From contig NZ_WMBQ01000001.1 of the NCBI RefSeq assembly GCF_009708035.1, positions 372,001-436,000 on the forward strand: a DNA stretch of 64,000 nucleotides, in the 5' to 3' direction. A model generated the notes under the pieces. It was not told the DNA's origin and did not search any database. It worked only from the letters and a program-made list of their open reading frames with translations. The position numbers and the translations under genes were made by a program. Position 1 is the stretch's first letter. Each line of letters starts with the position of its first letter. This document shows, piece by piece, positions 8,414-16,057 of the stretch. Source of the stretch: Hyphomicrobium album (lineage in GTDB: Bacteria; Pseudomonadota; Alphaproteobacteria; Rhizobiales; Hyphomicrobiaceae).

Positions 8414-9214
8414 TTACTTCTCCGCCGCTTTGGCCTCGTCCCACAGCGCGTCCATCTCGGCGAGATCGGACTGGGCAGGCGACGACCCGCGCCGCGCGAG
8501 CTGCTCCTCGATGTAGCGGAAGCGGCGGGTGAACTTCTCGTTCGCTGCCCGCAGCGCGGTCTCGGGATCGATCTTCAGATGCCGCGCCACGTTGGCGACG
8601 ACGAACAGCAGATCGCCGAACTCCTCCTCGATCGCCGCGCGATCGGCCTTGTCCTTGGCATCGGCGATCTCCGCCTCGAGCTCGCCGATCTCCTCGTGCA
8701 GCTTGGCGAACACCGGCGCGAGCGACGGCCAGTCGAAGCCGACCTTGGCCGCTTTGTTCTGCAACTTGATGGCGCGCGTCAGCGCCGGCAGTCCGACTGG
8801 CACGCCGTCGAGAACCCCTCGCGCAACGTCGTCCGGCTTCTCCTTGTCCTTGGCGCGCTCCCAGAAGCCGGCGGTCACGCCGGCGGCGCGCTCCTCGTCC
8901 GTGCCGAATACGTGCGGGTGGCGGCGGATCATCTTGGTCGTGACGGCCTCGACGACGTCGCCGAACGCGAAGGCGTCCTGCTCCTCCGCCATGCGCGCGT
9001 GATAGACGACCTGCAGCAGCAGATCGCCCAGCTCGTCCTTGAGGTGGACGATGTCGTCGCGCGCGATCGCGTCGGCGACCTCGTAGGCCTCCTCGATGGT
9101 GTAGGGGGCGATGGTGGCGAACGTCTGCACCTGGTCCCACGGGCAGCCCGTCTCGGGGTTGCGCAGTGCGGCCATGATCTCGATGAGGCGGGAGATGTCT
9201 TTGGAGGGTTTCAT
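8414..9214 (-). CDS. mazG: Nucleoside triphosphate pyrophosphohydrolase MazG
   Basis: A 266-residue protein starts at ATG 9212-9214, placed by an AGGGTG site 6 bases upstream; a GTG at 9223 is less likely. It has two MazG domains. The first begins RLIEIMAALRNPETGCPWD, with the metal-binding helices TIEEAYEVADAI and LKDELGDLLLQVVYHA. The second half carries EEIGELEAEIAD and IEEEFGDLLFVVANVARHL, repeating the ExxE...ExxD pattern. MazG hydrolyses NTPs and dNTPs to NMP and pyrophosphate, cleaning the nucleotide pool and lowering ppGpp. The length matches the two-domain family. Cytoplasmic. It stands alone. Confidence 0.94.
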   Translation of the reverse strand: MKPSKDISRLIEIMAALRNPETGCPWDQVQTFATIAPYTIEEAYEVADAIARDDIVHLKDELGDLLLQVVYHARMAEEQDAFAFGDVVEAVTTKMIRRHPHVFGTDEERAAGVTAGFWERAKDKEKPDDVARGVLDGVPVGLPALTRAIKLQNKAAKVGFDWPSLAPVFAKLHEEIGELEAEIADAKDKADRAAIEEEFGDLLFVVANVARHLKIDPETALRAANEKFTRRFRYIEEQLARRGSSPAQSDLAEMDALWDEAKAAEK

Positions 9215-9270
9215 GCGCGGCACCCTAATCGATGCCGTGCGCTAGGGCACGCCGATCGCCAATTCAACTC

Positions 9271-9300
9271 CGTCATCCCGCTGCAGAGCGGGAACCACGC
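9271..9300. repeat. Short palindromic intergenic repeat, copy 1
   Basis: CGTCATCCCGCTGCAGAGCG followed by GGAACCACGC resembles the widespread alphaproteobacterial palindrome with the CGTCATCCCG...CGGGA...CACG pattern. It is the inverted partner of the copy at 9386-9415. The two face each other across about 85 bases in the non-coding gap upstream of mazG. The function of such units is unknown. Confidence 0.5.
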
Positions 9301-9385
9301 CAGGATCAACGAGCTCTCTCTATGAGGCCCGAGTGATGTCGTTGCCACAGGTGTCCCATCGCCTTGGTGAGCGCCACTCGACTTG

Positions 9386-9415
9386 CGTGGATCCCGGCCT
9401 ACGCCGGGATGACGG
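9386..9415. repeat. Short palindromic intergenic repeat, copy 2
   Basis: GCGTGGATCCCGGCCTACGC followed by CGGGATGACGG is a near-perfect short palindrome (ATCCCGGC / GCCGGGAT) in inverted orientation to the unit at 9271-9300. This is the REP-like unit common in Rhizobiales intergenic regions. It lies between mazG (minus) and the end of the DUF2306-like gene (minus). Confidence 0.6.
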
Positions 9416-9450
9416 AGAATGGAAGTCGTGAGTTGCGGCGTGGCCAGTAA

Positions 9451-10128
9451 TCAGCGGGGCGCCACGTTGCGTGAGGACGGCGTCCAGGGGGTGGGGAGGA
9501 GCGTCACGACCGCCAGCGGCACCAGCCAGCCGAGCCAGGCGGCGCAGCTATAGACGGTGTCGAACGGCAGGTCGTAGCCCGTCACCAGCGTGGTCGTCAG
9601 CCGCACCCACAGCGCGCCCGACGCGACCGCCGCCATCGCCAGCATCAGCCGCGCGTGGTCGGCGAACTGGCGGCGCCGAATGGCGGAAATGCCCAGCGCG
9701 ATCAGTGCCAGCCACACGACGCCCTGGGCGAGAAAACCGGCGCGCGCCATCACCGCCGAATGGCTGTAGATCGCCACGGGCAGCGACGTCAGCGCGCCGA
9801 GCAGTACGCACACGGCCGCTGCGTAACCGAGCGGCCGGTGCAGCGCGCGATTGCGGCGCAGGGCGATGACAAACGGAATGAGTACGAGCGCCGCTCCCGA
9901 CGCCAGCATGTGCAGCTTGAAGGTGCCCGGCAGGCTGTGGTCGACGACGAACAGATTGTAGGGCAGCGGGATGGCGCCGAGACCCTGCGAGACGGCGACG
10001 AACCCCGTCGGCAGCGCCAGCAGCAACACGCCGCAAATGGCGGCAAGACGCGGAGAGCGCCCGGCAAGCTGGCGCATGGTGGACTTAAAGCCGCCCGCGG
10101 AAAGTGCTGTGGTCGCTGCGTTGGTCAT
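9451..10128 (-). CDS. DUF2306-like integral membrane protein
   Basis: This 225-residue protein starts at ATG 10126-10128; a much longer in-frame upstream extension overlaps the divergent gene and is rejected. It has about seven membrane segments. Diagnostic features are LHMLASGAALVLIPFVIALR, the following RALHRPLGYAAA with a conserved HR(x)LG motif, and DHARLMLAMAAVASGALWVR. These match the DUF2306 group of predicted membrane proteins, which share His residues suggestive of haem or quinone chemistry, though this is unproven. The start lies 24 bases from the divergent secreted protein at 10153, so they share a promoter region. Confidence 0.75.
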   Translation of the reverse strand: MTNAATTALSAGGFKSTMRQLAGRSPRLAAICGVLLLALPTGFVAVSQGLGAIPLPYNLFVVDHSLPGTFKLHMLASGAALVLIPFVIALRRNRALHRPLGYAAAVCVLLGALTSLPVAIYSHSAVMARAGFLAQGVVWLALIALGISAIRRRQFADHARLMLAMAAVASGALWVRLTTTLVTGYDLPFDTVYSCAAWLGWLVPLAVVTLLPTPWTPSSRNVAPR

Positions 10129-10152
10129 CGATATCGAGCTTCGAGGCACGCC

Positions 10153-10632
10153 ATGTTGGAACGCATATTGATCGCACTTTGTGTTGTGGTGGCGGCGTCT
10201 CCGCTGACGGCCGCGGAGCTCACCACCGCCAGCATCGTCGGCCGCTGGCAGGGACCGAGCTGGGCGGGCGAAGGCGAAGTCCCACTGACGCTGGACATCG
10301 TTGCCTGCGGTCAAGGCTGGTGCGGTGTCCGCGTCGCCGCAAACGATACGTGCGGCGGCACGGCATTGAAAGTGAATGCGGGGATAGTTGAGGAGAACAA
10401 CGCGCAGTTCGAGGGCACGCTCGAGCTCGCAGCAGGGACCGAGCCCTATACCGTCCACGCCACTGTCTTCCCACAGGAGCCCGACGCCAAGCTCACCATG
10501 CAGATCACGGGCGACACGGGCGGTCAGTATCGCGCCTATCGCCGTTCGTTCCCGTTCGAAGCGCAGCTCGCGCGCATCAAGGATCCGGTGTGCCACGCGC
10601 CACAGACCGTCTCGTCGCTCGATCGGCGCTGA
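10153..10632 (+). CDS. Secreted protein of unknown function, tandem paralogue A
   Basis: A 159-residue protein with a signal peptide (residues 1-20, ILIALCVVVAASPLTAA). The mature domain begins IVGRWQGPSWAGEGEV and carries LDIVACGQGWCGVRV, a pattern resembling DUF2147-like small beta-barrel proteins (GRW...C...CG). The C-terminal part, ITGDTGGQYRAYRRSFPF then VCHAPQTVSSL, is nearly identical to the gene at 10641. Four or five Cys suggest disulfides. It is probably periplasmic. It is clearly a tandem duplicate of the next gene, 8 bases downstream, and probably co-transcribed with it. Confidence 0.7.
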   Translation: MLERILIALCVVVAASPLTAAELTTASIVGRWQGPSWAGEGEVPLTLDIVACGQGWCGVRVAANDTCGGTALKVNAGIVEENNAQFEGTLELAAGTEPYTVHATVFPQEPDAKLTMQITGDTGGQYRAYRRSFPFEAQLARIKDPVCHAPQTVSSLDRR

Positions 10633-10640
10633 GCGAACCC

Positions 10641-11126
10641 ATGCGCAAGCGCATCCTCGCTAGCCTCTGCCTCCTCGCGCTCACGGCACCCGTCGTCGCG
10701 GCGGATGTGAAGCCCGAGCAGATCGCCGGGCGCTGGAGCGGCGCCACCTACGGCATGCAAAGCGGCGCTCGCATCACGCTCGACATCGTCGCCTGCGGTA
10801 GTGCCTGGTGCGGCATCAAGGTGGAAGCGGGCGACAATTGCGGGGTGACGGCACTCAAGCTCGATTCCGTCCAGCCGCTCGGCGGACCACAATCCGACAG
10901 TCTCCAGTTCAATGGCACGCTGGAGCTCATGCCCGGCACCGAGCCCTACACGGTGCAGGCGTGGCTCATACCGCGGCCGGACAACGGTGTTCTCGCCCTG
11001 CAGATCACCGGCGACACGGGTGGCGAGTATCGCGCCTATCGCCGCTCGTTCCCGTTCCAGGCGGCGTTGGCGCGCGTACAGGATGCTGTCTGCCACGCGC
11101 CGGCAACGGTCTCCTCGCTCCGTTAG
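10641..11126 (+). CDS. Secreted protein of unknown function, tandem paralogue B
   Basis: This 161-residue protein starts at ATG 10641, 8 bases after paralogue A. Residues 1-21 are the signal peptide (ILASLCLLALTAPVVAA). It shares with A the blocks IAGRWSGATYGM, LDIVACGSAWCGIKV, GTLELMPGTEPYTVQA and ITGDTGGEYRAYRRSFPF, ending VCHAPATVSSLR. Its middle differs more (LGGPQSDSLQ). The duplication is therefore old enough to diverge but both copies are kept intact. The GRW and CG motifs resemble DUF2147-type domains. Periplasmic location inferred; function unknown. Confidence 0.7.
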   Translation: MRKRILASLCLLALTAPVVAADVKPEQIAGRWSGATYGMQSGARITLDIVACGSAWCGIKVEAGDNCGVTALKLDSVQPLGGPQSDSLQFNGTLELMPGTEPYTVQAWLIPRPDNGVLALQITGDTGGEYRAYRRSFPFQAALARVQDAVCHAPATVSSLR

Positions 11127-11225
11127 CAGTCCTCCACTATCTGCCCCTGTTCGCGCGCACCGCGCCGGTCTAGCATCGACGCGGGGAAGGGCGTCCGCAC
11201 CGCGGACGGGGAGCGGACAACGGGC

Positions 11226-11981
11226 ATGATCATCCTGCGCATCATCACCAACGCCGTCATCATGGGGGCCGAGGTGGTGGCGGTCGTGGCGCTCGCCGCC
11301 TTCGCCTTCTACTACCCGTTCATCTTCGCCGGCGTGACGGCGGCGCTAGCCTTCGTTCTCGGCTTGCGCCTGGAGGTGGCGCGGCTGCGCTACGAGCTGC
11401 CGTTCTACTTCGGCGGTCTCGTCAAGCGTGGCGCCTTCCTCACGGCGCTGGTCGGCAGCTTCGAGGCGATGTTCAAGGGACTGCTCGCCGGCGTCGCCGC
11501 GCTCTTCACCTTCGCCGGTACCAATGTAGATCGGCGCTTCTGGGTCGCGGTGCTGTTTGCGGTGTGCGTCTACGTCGGTGCGGCCGTGCTGCGCCTGCTG
11601 TCGCTGCGCGCCGATGCGCTGCCCATGCGCTGGGGCTACTTCCGGCTGGCGCCGCCGCTCGGCCTCTTGTTCTCGGCCGGATTGGCGCTGCTTGCCGCGG
11701 CGCAGATCCTGCCGGCGGCGAACGTCACCGGCATCGGCTGGGACATCATCTTCAACACGCCCGCCGAGCCGTCGGTCGAGCAGGTGAGCGAGCTGTTCTT
11801 TCAGCTGAAGCAGGCGTTCGACGAGTTCATCGTCAAGGCGCTGTCCGTGTTGGTGGGCGAGGAATGGGCGCGGCTCATCGGCGTCGTCGTCAGCGTCAAC
11901 GTGCTGTCAGGCTTCGTGACGGCCGTCTACGCGGCGCTGATCGCGGCCACGGTTCGCCGCTCCGAGGACACCCTGCTGTGA
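11226..11981 (+). CDS. Uncharacterised integral membrane protein
   Basis: A 251-residue protein with about six hydrophobic segments: two in residues 8-50, one near 85-100, one near 105-122, one near 142-162, and one near 215-240. A polar stretch, TPAEPSVEQVSELFFQLKQA, lies before the last helix and is probably amphipathic. No family recognised. Its stop overlaps the GTG start of the VOC protein (GTGA, 11978-11981), so it is the first gene of a three-gene overlapping set with the VOC and SRPBCC genes. Confidence 0.65.
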   Translation: MIILRIITNAVIMGAEVVAVVALAAFAFYYPFIFAGVTAALAFVLGLRLEVARLRYELPFYFGGLVKRGAFLTALVGSFEAMFKGLLAGVAALFTFAGTNVDRRFWVAVLFAVCVYVGAAVLRLLSLRADALPMRWGYFRLAPPLGLLFSAGLALLAAAQILPAANVTGIGWDIIFNTPAEPSVEQVSELFFQLKQAFDEFIVKALSVLVGEEWARLIGVVVSVNVLSGFVTAVYAALIAATVRRSEDTLL

Positions 11982-12340
11982 CGGCGGCGACGCTCAGGGG
12001 CATCTTCCTCACGTCGGAGCAGCCGGAAGCCTGCGCGCGCTTTTACATCGACGTCGCCGGGCTGCCGCTCGAGCACGTCGGCACGGAGGGCGTCTACGTC
12101 TACTGGAAGATCGATCGCGACGGTCTGCAGCTCGCCATACACGACGCCAAGACCTTCTCCGCCTACACGCATCCGGCGGTGCGCGCCTCCAACCTGACGC
12201 ATCTCTATTTCAAGATCGACGACCAGGCGGCGTTCTTGAACCACCTTGAAGGGCTGGCGGTCGCGCCGGCACTCATCGACGACGTGGTCGTGACCGTCGC
12301 CGACCCGGATGGCCGCATGGTGATGTTCGGGACGGCGTGA
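11978..12340 (+). CDS. VOC-superfamily (glyoxalase/dioxygenase fold) protein
   Basis: This 120-residue protein starts at GTG 11978, overlapping the previous stop by 4 bases. It has the vicinal oxygen chelate pattern. LRGIFLTSEQPEACARFYID opens the first beta-alpha-beta-beta-beta unit; LTHLYFKIDDQAAFLNHLE and VTVADPDGRMVMFGTA form the second, with the typical end DPDGRMVMF. The metal ligand pattern is weak: a candidate His follows in LTHLYFK. It could be a lyase, an isomerase or a binding protein. It is translationally coupled to both neighbours. Confidence 0.8.
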   Translation: MTAATLRGIFLTSEQPEACARFYIDVAGLPLEHVGTEGVYVYWKIDRDGLQLAIHDAKTFSAYTHPAVRASNLTHLYFKIDDQAAFLNHLEGLAVAPALIDDVVVTVADPDGRMVMFGTA

Positions 12341-12810
12341 GCATGGGCAGGATCGACACCGGATCGAGGATCATCAGGGCGACGCCCCAGGCGCTCTACG
12401 ACGCGTTTCTCGATCCGCAGGCCGTGGCGCAATGGCGACCGCCGGCCGGCATGCGGGCGGAGATCTACAACTTCGATGCGCGGGTGGGCGGCGGCTATCG
12501 CATGGCGTTCGTCTACGCGAGTGACGATCCTGCGGTGCGCGGCAAGTCGACGGGGAAGGCCGACGTGTTCACCGGGACGTTCGTCGAGCTCGTACCGGAC
12601 GCGCGCATTGCCGAGCAGGCCACGTTCGAGAGCGACGACCCGGCGTTCGCCGGCGTCATGACCGTCACGACCACGTTCAGGCCGGTGGCAGAGGGCACAG
12701 AGGTGACGATGGCATGCTCGGACGTGCCCGCGGGCATCAGCGCCGCTGACCACGCGGTTGGGATCGCTTCGAGCCTCGCCAATCTCGCGGCCTACGCCGA
12801 GCGCGGCTGA
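12337..12810 (+). CDS. SRPBCC/AHSA1-family ligand-binding-fold protein
   Basis: A 157-residue protein starting at GTG 12337 (overlap GTGA) or ATG 12343. The opening IDTGSRIIRATPQALYDAFL then DPQAVAQWRPPAGM is the typical start of the START/AHSA1 helix-grip fold. It continues with VGGGYRMAFVYA, FTGTFVELVPDARI and the C-terminal helix SLANLAAYAE. These proteins bind hydrophobic ligands or act as stress-related co-factors; the ligand is unknown here. It is the last gene of the membrane protein-VOC-SRPBCC cluster and converges on pepA across a 111-base AT-rich gap. Confidence 0.82.
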   Translation: MSMGRIDTGSRIIRATPQALYDAFLDPQAVAQWRPPAGMRAEIYNFDARVGGGYRMAFVYASDDPAVRGKSTGKADVFTGTFVELVPDARIAEQATFESDDPAFAGVMTVTTTFRPVAEGTEVTMACSDVPAGISAADHAVGIASSLANLAAYAERG

Positions 12811-12826
12811 GCCCCAACGTCGTTCG

Positions 12827-12842
12827 CATAATATATATTATG
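12827..12842. repeat. Perfect 16-bp AT-rich palindrome
   Basis: CATAATATATATTATG reads identically on both strands, in an AT-rich patch within a GC-rich genome. It lies between the convergent SRPBCC and pepA genes, so it is not an obvious promoter for either. It could be a protein-binding site or a weak bidirectional transcription stop. Confidence 0.5.
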
Positions 12843-12921
12843 GAAAACGTATGAAGATTAACGCGGATTAACAGTCTGTTGTGGCGCGCGATGCGTCGGT
12901 CGTCCGGCCGCTACGGCCCAC

Positions 12922-14457
12922 CTACTTCTCGGCCTTCTCGTACTTGTCGGAGACGAACCGGTCGAGCAGCCGCACGCCCCAGCCCGCGCCCCAGCTCGGG
13001 CTGATCTCCGACTTGGGTGCGTCCATCGCCGTGCCGGCGAGATCGATGTGCGCCCAGGGCGTGTCCTTGACGAAGTACTTGATGAAGGCCGCCGCCGTGC
13101 ACGCGCCCGCCCAGCGGCCGCCGATGTTCTTGATGTCACAATTCTTCGACTCGAGCATCTTGTCGTAGGCCTTGTCGAGCGGCATGCGCCACAGCTTCTC
13201 GCCCGTCTCGGACGAGGCCTCGAGCAGATCGGCGGCGAGCTTCTCGTCGTTGACGAAGAGCCCCGCGTACTCCTTGCCGAGCGCCACCATGATCGCGCCG
13301 GTGAGCGTCGCGAGGTCGATCATCAGCCGCGGCTTGAAGCGCTCCTGCACGTAGGAGATGAGGTCGACGAGCACGAGGCGGCCTTCCGCGTCCGTGTTGA
13401 GGATCTCGACCGTGTTGCCCGAGTGGGCGCGCACGATGTCGCCCGGGCGCGTCGCGGTGCCCGACGGCATGTTCTCGACGAGGCCGATGATGCCGATGGC
13501 ATTGACGTGCGCCTTGCGCTCGGCGAGCGCCTGCATCGTGCCGACGACGGCAGCCGCGCCGCCCATGTCGCCCTTCATGTCCTCCATGCCGGCGGCTGGC
13601 TTGATCGAGATGCCGCCGGTGTCGAACACGACGCCCTTGCCGATGAAGCAGATCGGCTTGGCGCGCTTCGACTTGGCGCCGTGCCACTGCATGATGGCGA
13701 TGCGCGCGGGACGGACGCTGCCCTGCGCCACGGCGAGCAGCGCGCCCATTTTCAGCTCGGTGATCTGCTCGGCGTCGAGGATCTCGATCTCGAGCCCGGA
13801 GGCTTCTAACTCCTTGACCCGATCGGCGAATTCGACCGGTCCCAGCGCATTGGCGGGCTCGTTGACGAGGTCGCGCGCGGTGACGATGCCGTTGACCAGC
13901 GCTGCGTAGCGGACATAGGCGGCGCGTGCCTTGTCGGGATCGGCGCAGTGCACGACGAGCTTCTGCAGGCCGTCGGCCGCCTCGCCGTTCGTGTCCTCGT
14001 CTGAGGTTTTCTTCGTCAGGTATTTGCGGAACTCGTAGTTGCGCAGCGCGGCGCCGAAGGCGAGCGAGGCGGCGAGCGCGTCGGCCTTGATCCCCGCTCC
14101 CTCCGGCACCTCGACGATGAGGCTCGCGGACTTGCTCTTGCGGGCGCCGATCGCACCGGCGGCCGAGCCGCCGAGCAGGATCCAGTCGTTCTCTTGCATG
14201 TCGCCCGCTTTGCCGGTGCCGAGCAGGATCACGCGGTTGACGTTACCCAGCCGCGGCGGCGCCAGAACCTCGATCGTCGATTTCTTGCGCCCCTTGTACT
14301 GCGCTGCCTCCGCCGCCTTGAGGAGCGCCCCGCCCGCCCGCTGATCGAGCTCGCGCGCGCGGCTCCCCAGCGCCACGTCGTCGGCTGCGAGCACGACGAC
14401 GGTCGGCTCGAGGTCGGCGGTGAGCGGCTGGAAGACGATCTCGGGGCGGGTGGTCAT
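12922..14457 (-). CDS. pepA: Leucyl aminopeptidase (M17)
   Basis: This 511-residue protein starts at ATG 14455-14457 and matches the usual length of about 500. The N-terminal macro-like domain (1-170) is followed by the M17 catalytic domain. It has GKGVVFDTGGISIKPAAGM with the metal-binding Lys and Asp, MKGDMGGAAAVVG, and the signature NTDAEGRLVLVD. It removes N-terminal amino acids using two zinc or manganese ions as a hexamer in the cytoplasm. It is divergent from lptF, as often in Alphaproteobacteria, although the holC gene commonly found beside pepA is not seen here. Confidence 0.96.
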   Translation of the reverse strand: MTTRPEIVFQPLTADLEPTVVVLAADDVALGSRARELDQRAGGALLKAAEAAQYKGRKKSTIEVLAPPRLGNVNRVILLGTGKAGDMQENDWILLGGSAAGAIGARKSKSASLIVEVPEGAGIKADALAASLAFGAALRNYEFRKYLTKKTSDEDTNGEAADGLQKLVVHCADPDKARAAYVRYAALVNGIVTARDLVNEPANALGPVEFADRVKELEASGLEIEILDAEQITELKMGALLAVAQGSVRPARIAIMQWHGAKSKRAKPICFIGKGVVFDTGGISIKPAAGMEDMKGDMGGAAAVVGTMQALAERKAHVNAIGIIGLVENMPSGTATRPGDIVRAHSGNTVEILNTDAEGRLVLVDLISYVQERFKPRLMIDLATLTGAIMVALGKEYAGLFVNDEKLAADLLEASSETGEKLWRMPLDKAYDKMLESKNCDIKNIGGRWAGACTAAAFIKYFVKDTPWAHIDLAGTAMDAPKSEISPSWGAGWGVRLLDRFVSDKYEKAEK

Positions 14458-14852
14458 GAGGGCGAAGCTCCAGGTGGGTTGCGCAAAACGCTTCCCTGCT
14501 CGCGAAGCAAACGCTCAGCCTGGAACCCCTGCCGCCGAGCAGGGACCCAAGCCATGTACGAGGAGGCAGGGAAGTCCGAAACGATGGTCCCGACCGAGCT
14601 AACGCGCGGGAGCCGCGCTGGCAAGCGAGGGGGCCTTCAATCCGCCATCAACCCGGCGTGTGAAGGGTCGTGTTCCCGGTGCGTTCACGCCCGGCTGCAA
14701 ATTCAGGGTGGAGGTCGCGCAATTCGCCCGGTTGCATAGGCCAAGTCCCTGGGGAAAAGCCGAATTTCCGCCACGCTGGAATGGAACGACAGTCTATGGG
14801 ACGTGCCGGGGGCCGGCAGGTCCCGGGGGCGCATTCACCACTCTCGGTCCGC
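14458..14852. other. Divergent intergenic region pepA / lptF (395 bp)
   Basis: No convincing gene is present. Short frames here have poor composition. The stretch must hold the promoters for pepA (minus) and the lpt operon (plus). An in-frame upstream extension of lptF reaches 14670, but its translation is Pro/Arg-rich and unlike LptF, so I treat it as leader. I could not identify a clear -35/-10 pair. Confidence 0.4.
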
Positions 14853-16052
14853 ATGACGATTTTCGAAAGGTATGTCTTTCGGCAGGCCGGGTCCGCGCTG
14901 CTCATCATCCTGTTGTCGCTGTCGAGCATCGTTTGGGTGGCCCTGGCGCTGCGTCAGCTGAACGTCGTGACCAGCCAGGGTCAGGACGTGTGGATGCTGA
15001 TCAAGATGACCACGTTGGCGCTGCCCAACTTGATGGCCATCGTCGCCCCCTTCTCGCTGCTGATCGCCTCGATCCACACGCTCAATCGCTTGAACGGCGA
15101 CAGCGAGCTCATCGTGCTGACGGCCTCGGGCGCCACCGTATGGCGCGCGGCGCGGCCCCTGCTCCTGCTGGCACTGCTCGTGGCGCTGGGCGTCGCCTTC
15201 GTCAATCACCTCGCCATGCCCTGGAGCCTGAAGCTGCTGCGCGAGTACATCGTGCAGGTGCGCGCCAACATCCTCACCCAGGTCATCCAGCCCGGCGCCT
15301 TCTCGAGCCCGGAGCAAGGGCTCACCTTCCATATTCGCGAGCGCGCGCCCAACGGCGAACTCCTCGGCCTCATCGTGCACGACACGCGTAACAAGGAGCT
15401 GAACCAGTCGTATCTCGCCGAGCGCGGCTTGATCGTCGAGCGCAAGCCTTCGAACTACCTGGTGATGAGCACCGGGCACATCGTACGGCGCACCGACAAG
15501 GACGAGCCCTCGCAGGTCATCGCCTTCGACAAGTACGCTGTCGACCTCGACCAGTTCGAGAAGAAGATCGACGAGGACGGCGAGGACATGAAGCCGCGCG
15601 AGCGCTACTTCAGCGAGCTCGTCTACCCGGAAGCGACGAGCAAAGCCTTCCGCCAGGGACCCGGAAAATTCCGTGCCGAGTTGCATGAGCGGTTTTCCAA
15701 TCCACTATACCCGATCGCCTTCGCGCTCATTGCGCTGGCTGCCGTCGGCCAGGCACATTCGACGCGCCAAAACCGCGTTCAGCAGGTGGCCATCGCCTTC
15801 GTGGTCGCCGCCGCGCTGCGCCTCGGCGGCCTGGCAATGAACAACATCGTTGTCATCGACGCTGCGGCGACGCCGCTGCTCTACGCCTTGCCGCTCTCAG
15901 CCATGCTGGCGTCTCTCATGCTCATGGAGCGCGCCCGCCGCCGGCTCAGCACGTCGCGTTTCCCCGGCATCCTCCTCGACCCGATCGTCGATGCGTTCGC
16001 ATCGATTGGCCGGCTTCTGCGCCGACGTCCGGCAACGAGCGGGCGGAGGTAG
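14853..16052 (+). CDS. lptF: LPS export ABC transporter permease LptF
   Basis: This 399-residue permease starts at ATG 14853 (MTIFERYVFRQAG, the standard LptF opening). It has three N-terminal membrane helices, then a periplasmic beta-jellyroll domain (about 140-280: FHIRERAPNGELLGLIVHD and similar strands), then three C-terminal helices including FALIALAAVGQAHSTRQN. With LptG and the ATPase LptB it extracts lipopolysaccharide from the inner membrane and loads the Lpt bridge. It starts the operon lptF-lptG-lptD-surA-pdxA-rsmA, with 5 bases between lptF and lptG. Confidence 0.93.
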   Translation: MTIFERYVFRQAGSALLIILLSLSSIVWVALALRQLNVVTSQGQDVWMLIKMTTLALPNLMAIVAPFSLLIASIHTLNRLNGDSELIVLTASGATVWRAARPLLLLALLVALGVAFVNHLAMPWSLKLLREYIVQVRANILTQVIQPGAFSSPEQGLTFHIRERAPNGELLGLIVHDTRNKELNQSYLAERGLIVERKPSNYLVMSTGHIVRRTDKDEPSQVIAFDKYAVDLDQFEKKIDEDGEDMKPRERYFSELVYPEATSKAFRQGPGKFRAELHERFSNPLYPIAFALIALAAVGQAHSTRQNRVQQVAIAFVVAAALRLGGLAMNNIVVIDAAATPLLYALPLSAMLASLMLMERARRRLSTSRFPGILLDPIVDAFASIGRLLRRRPATSGRR

Positions 16053-16057
16053 GCGCC

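Noticed and set aside
14648-14929. A 93-residue minus-strand frame between pepA and lptF
   Set aside because: No ribosome binding site, overlaps the lptF start, and the composition is not protein-like.
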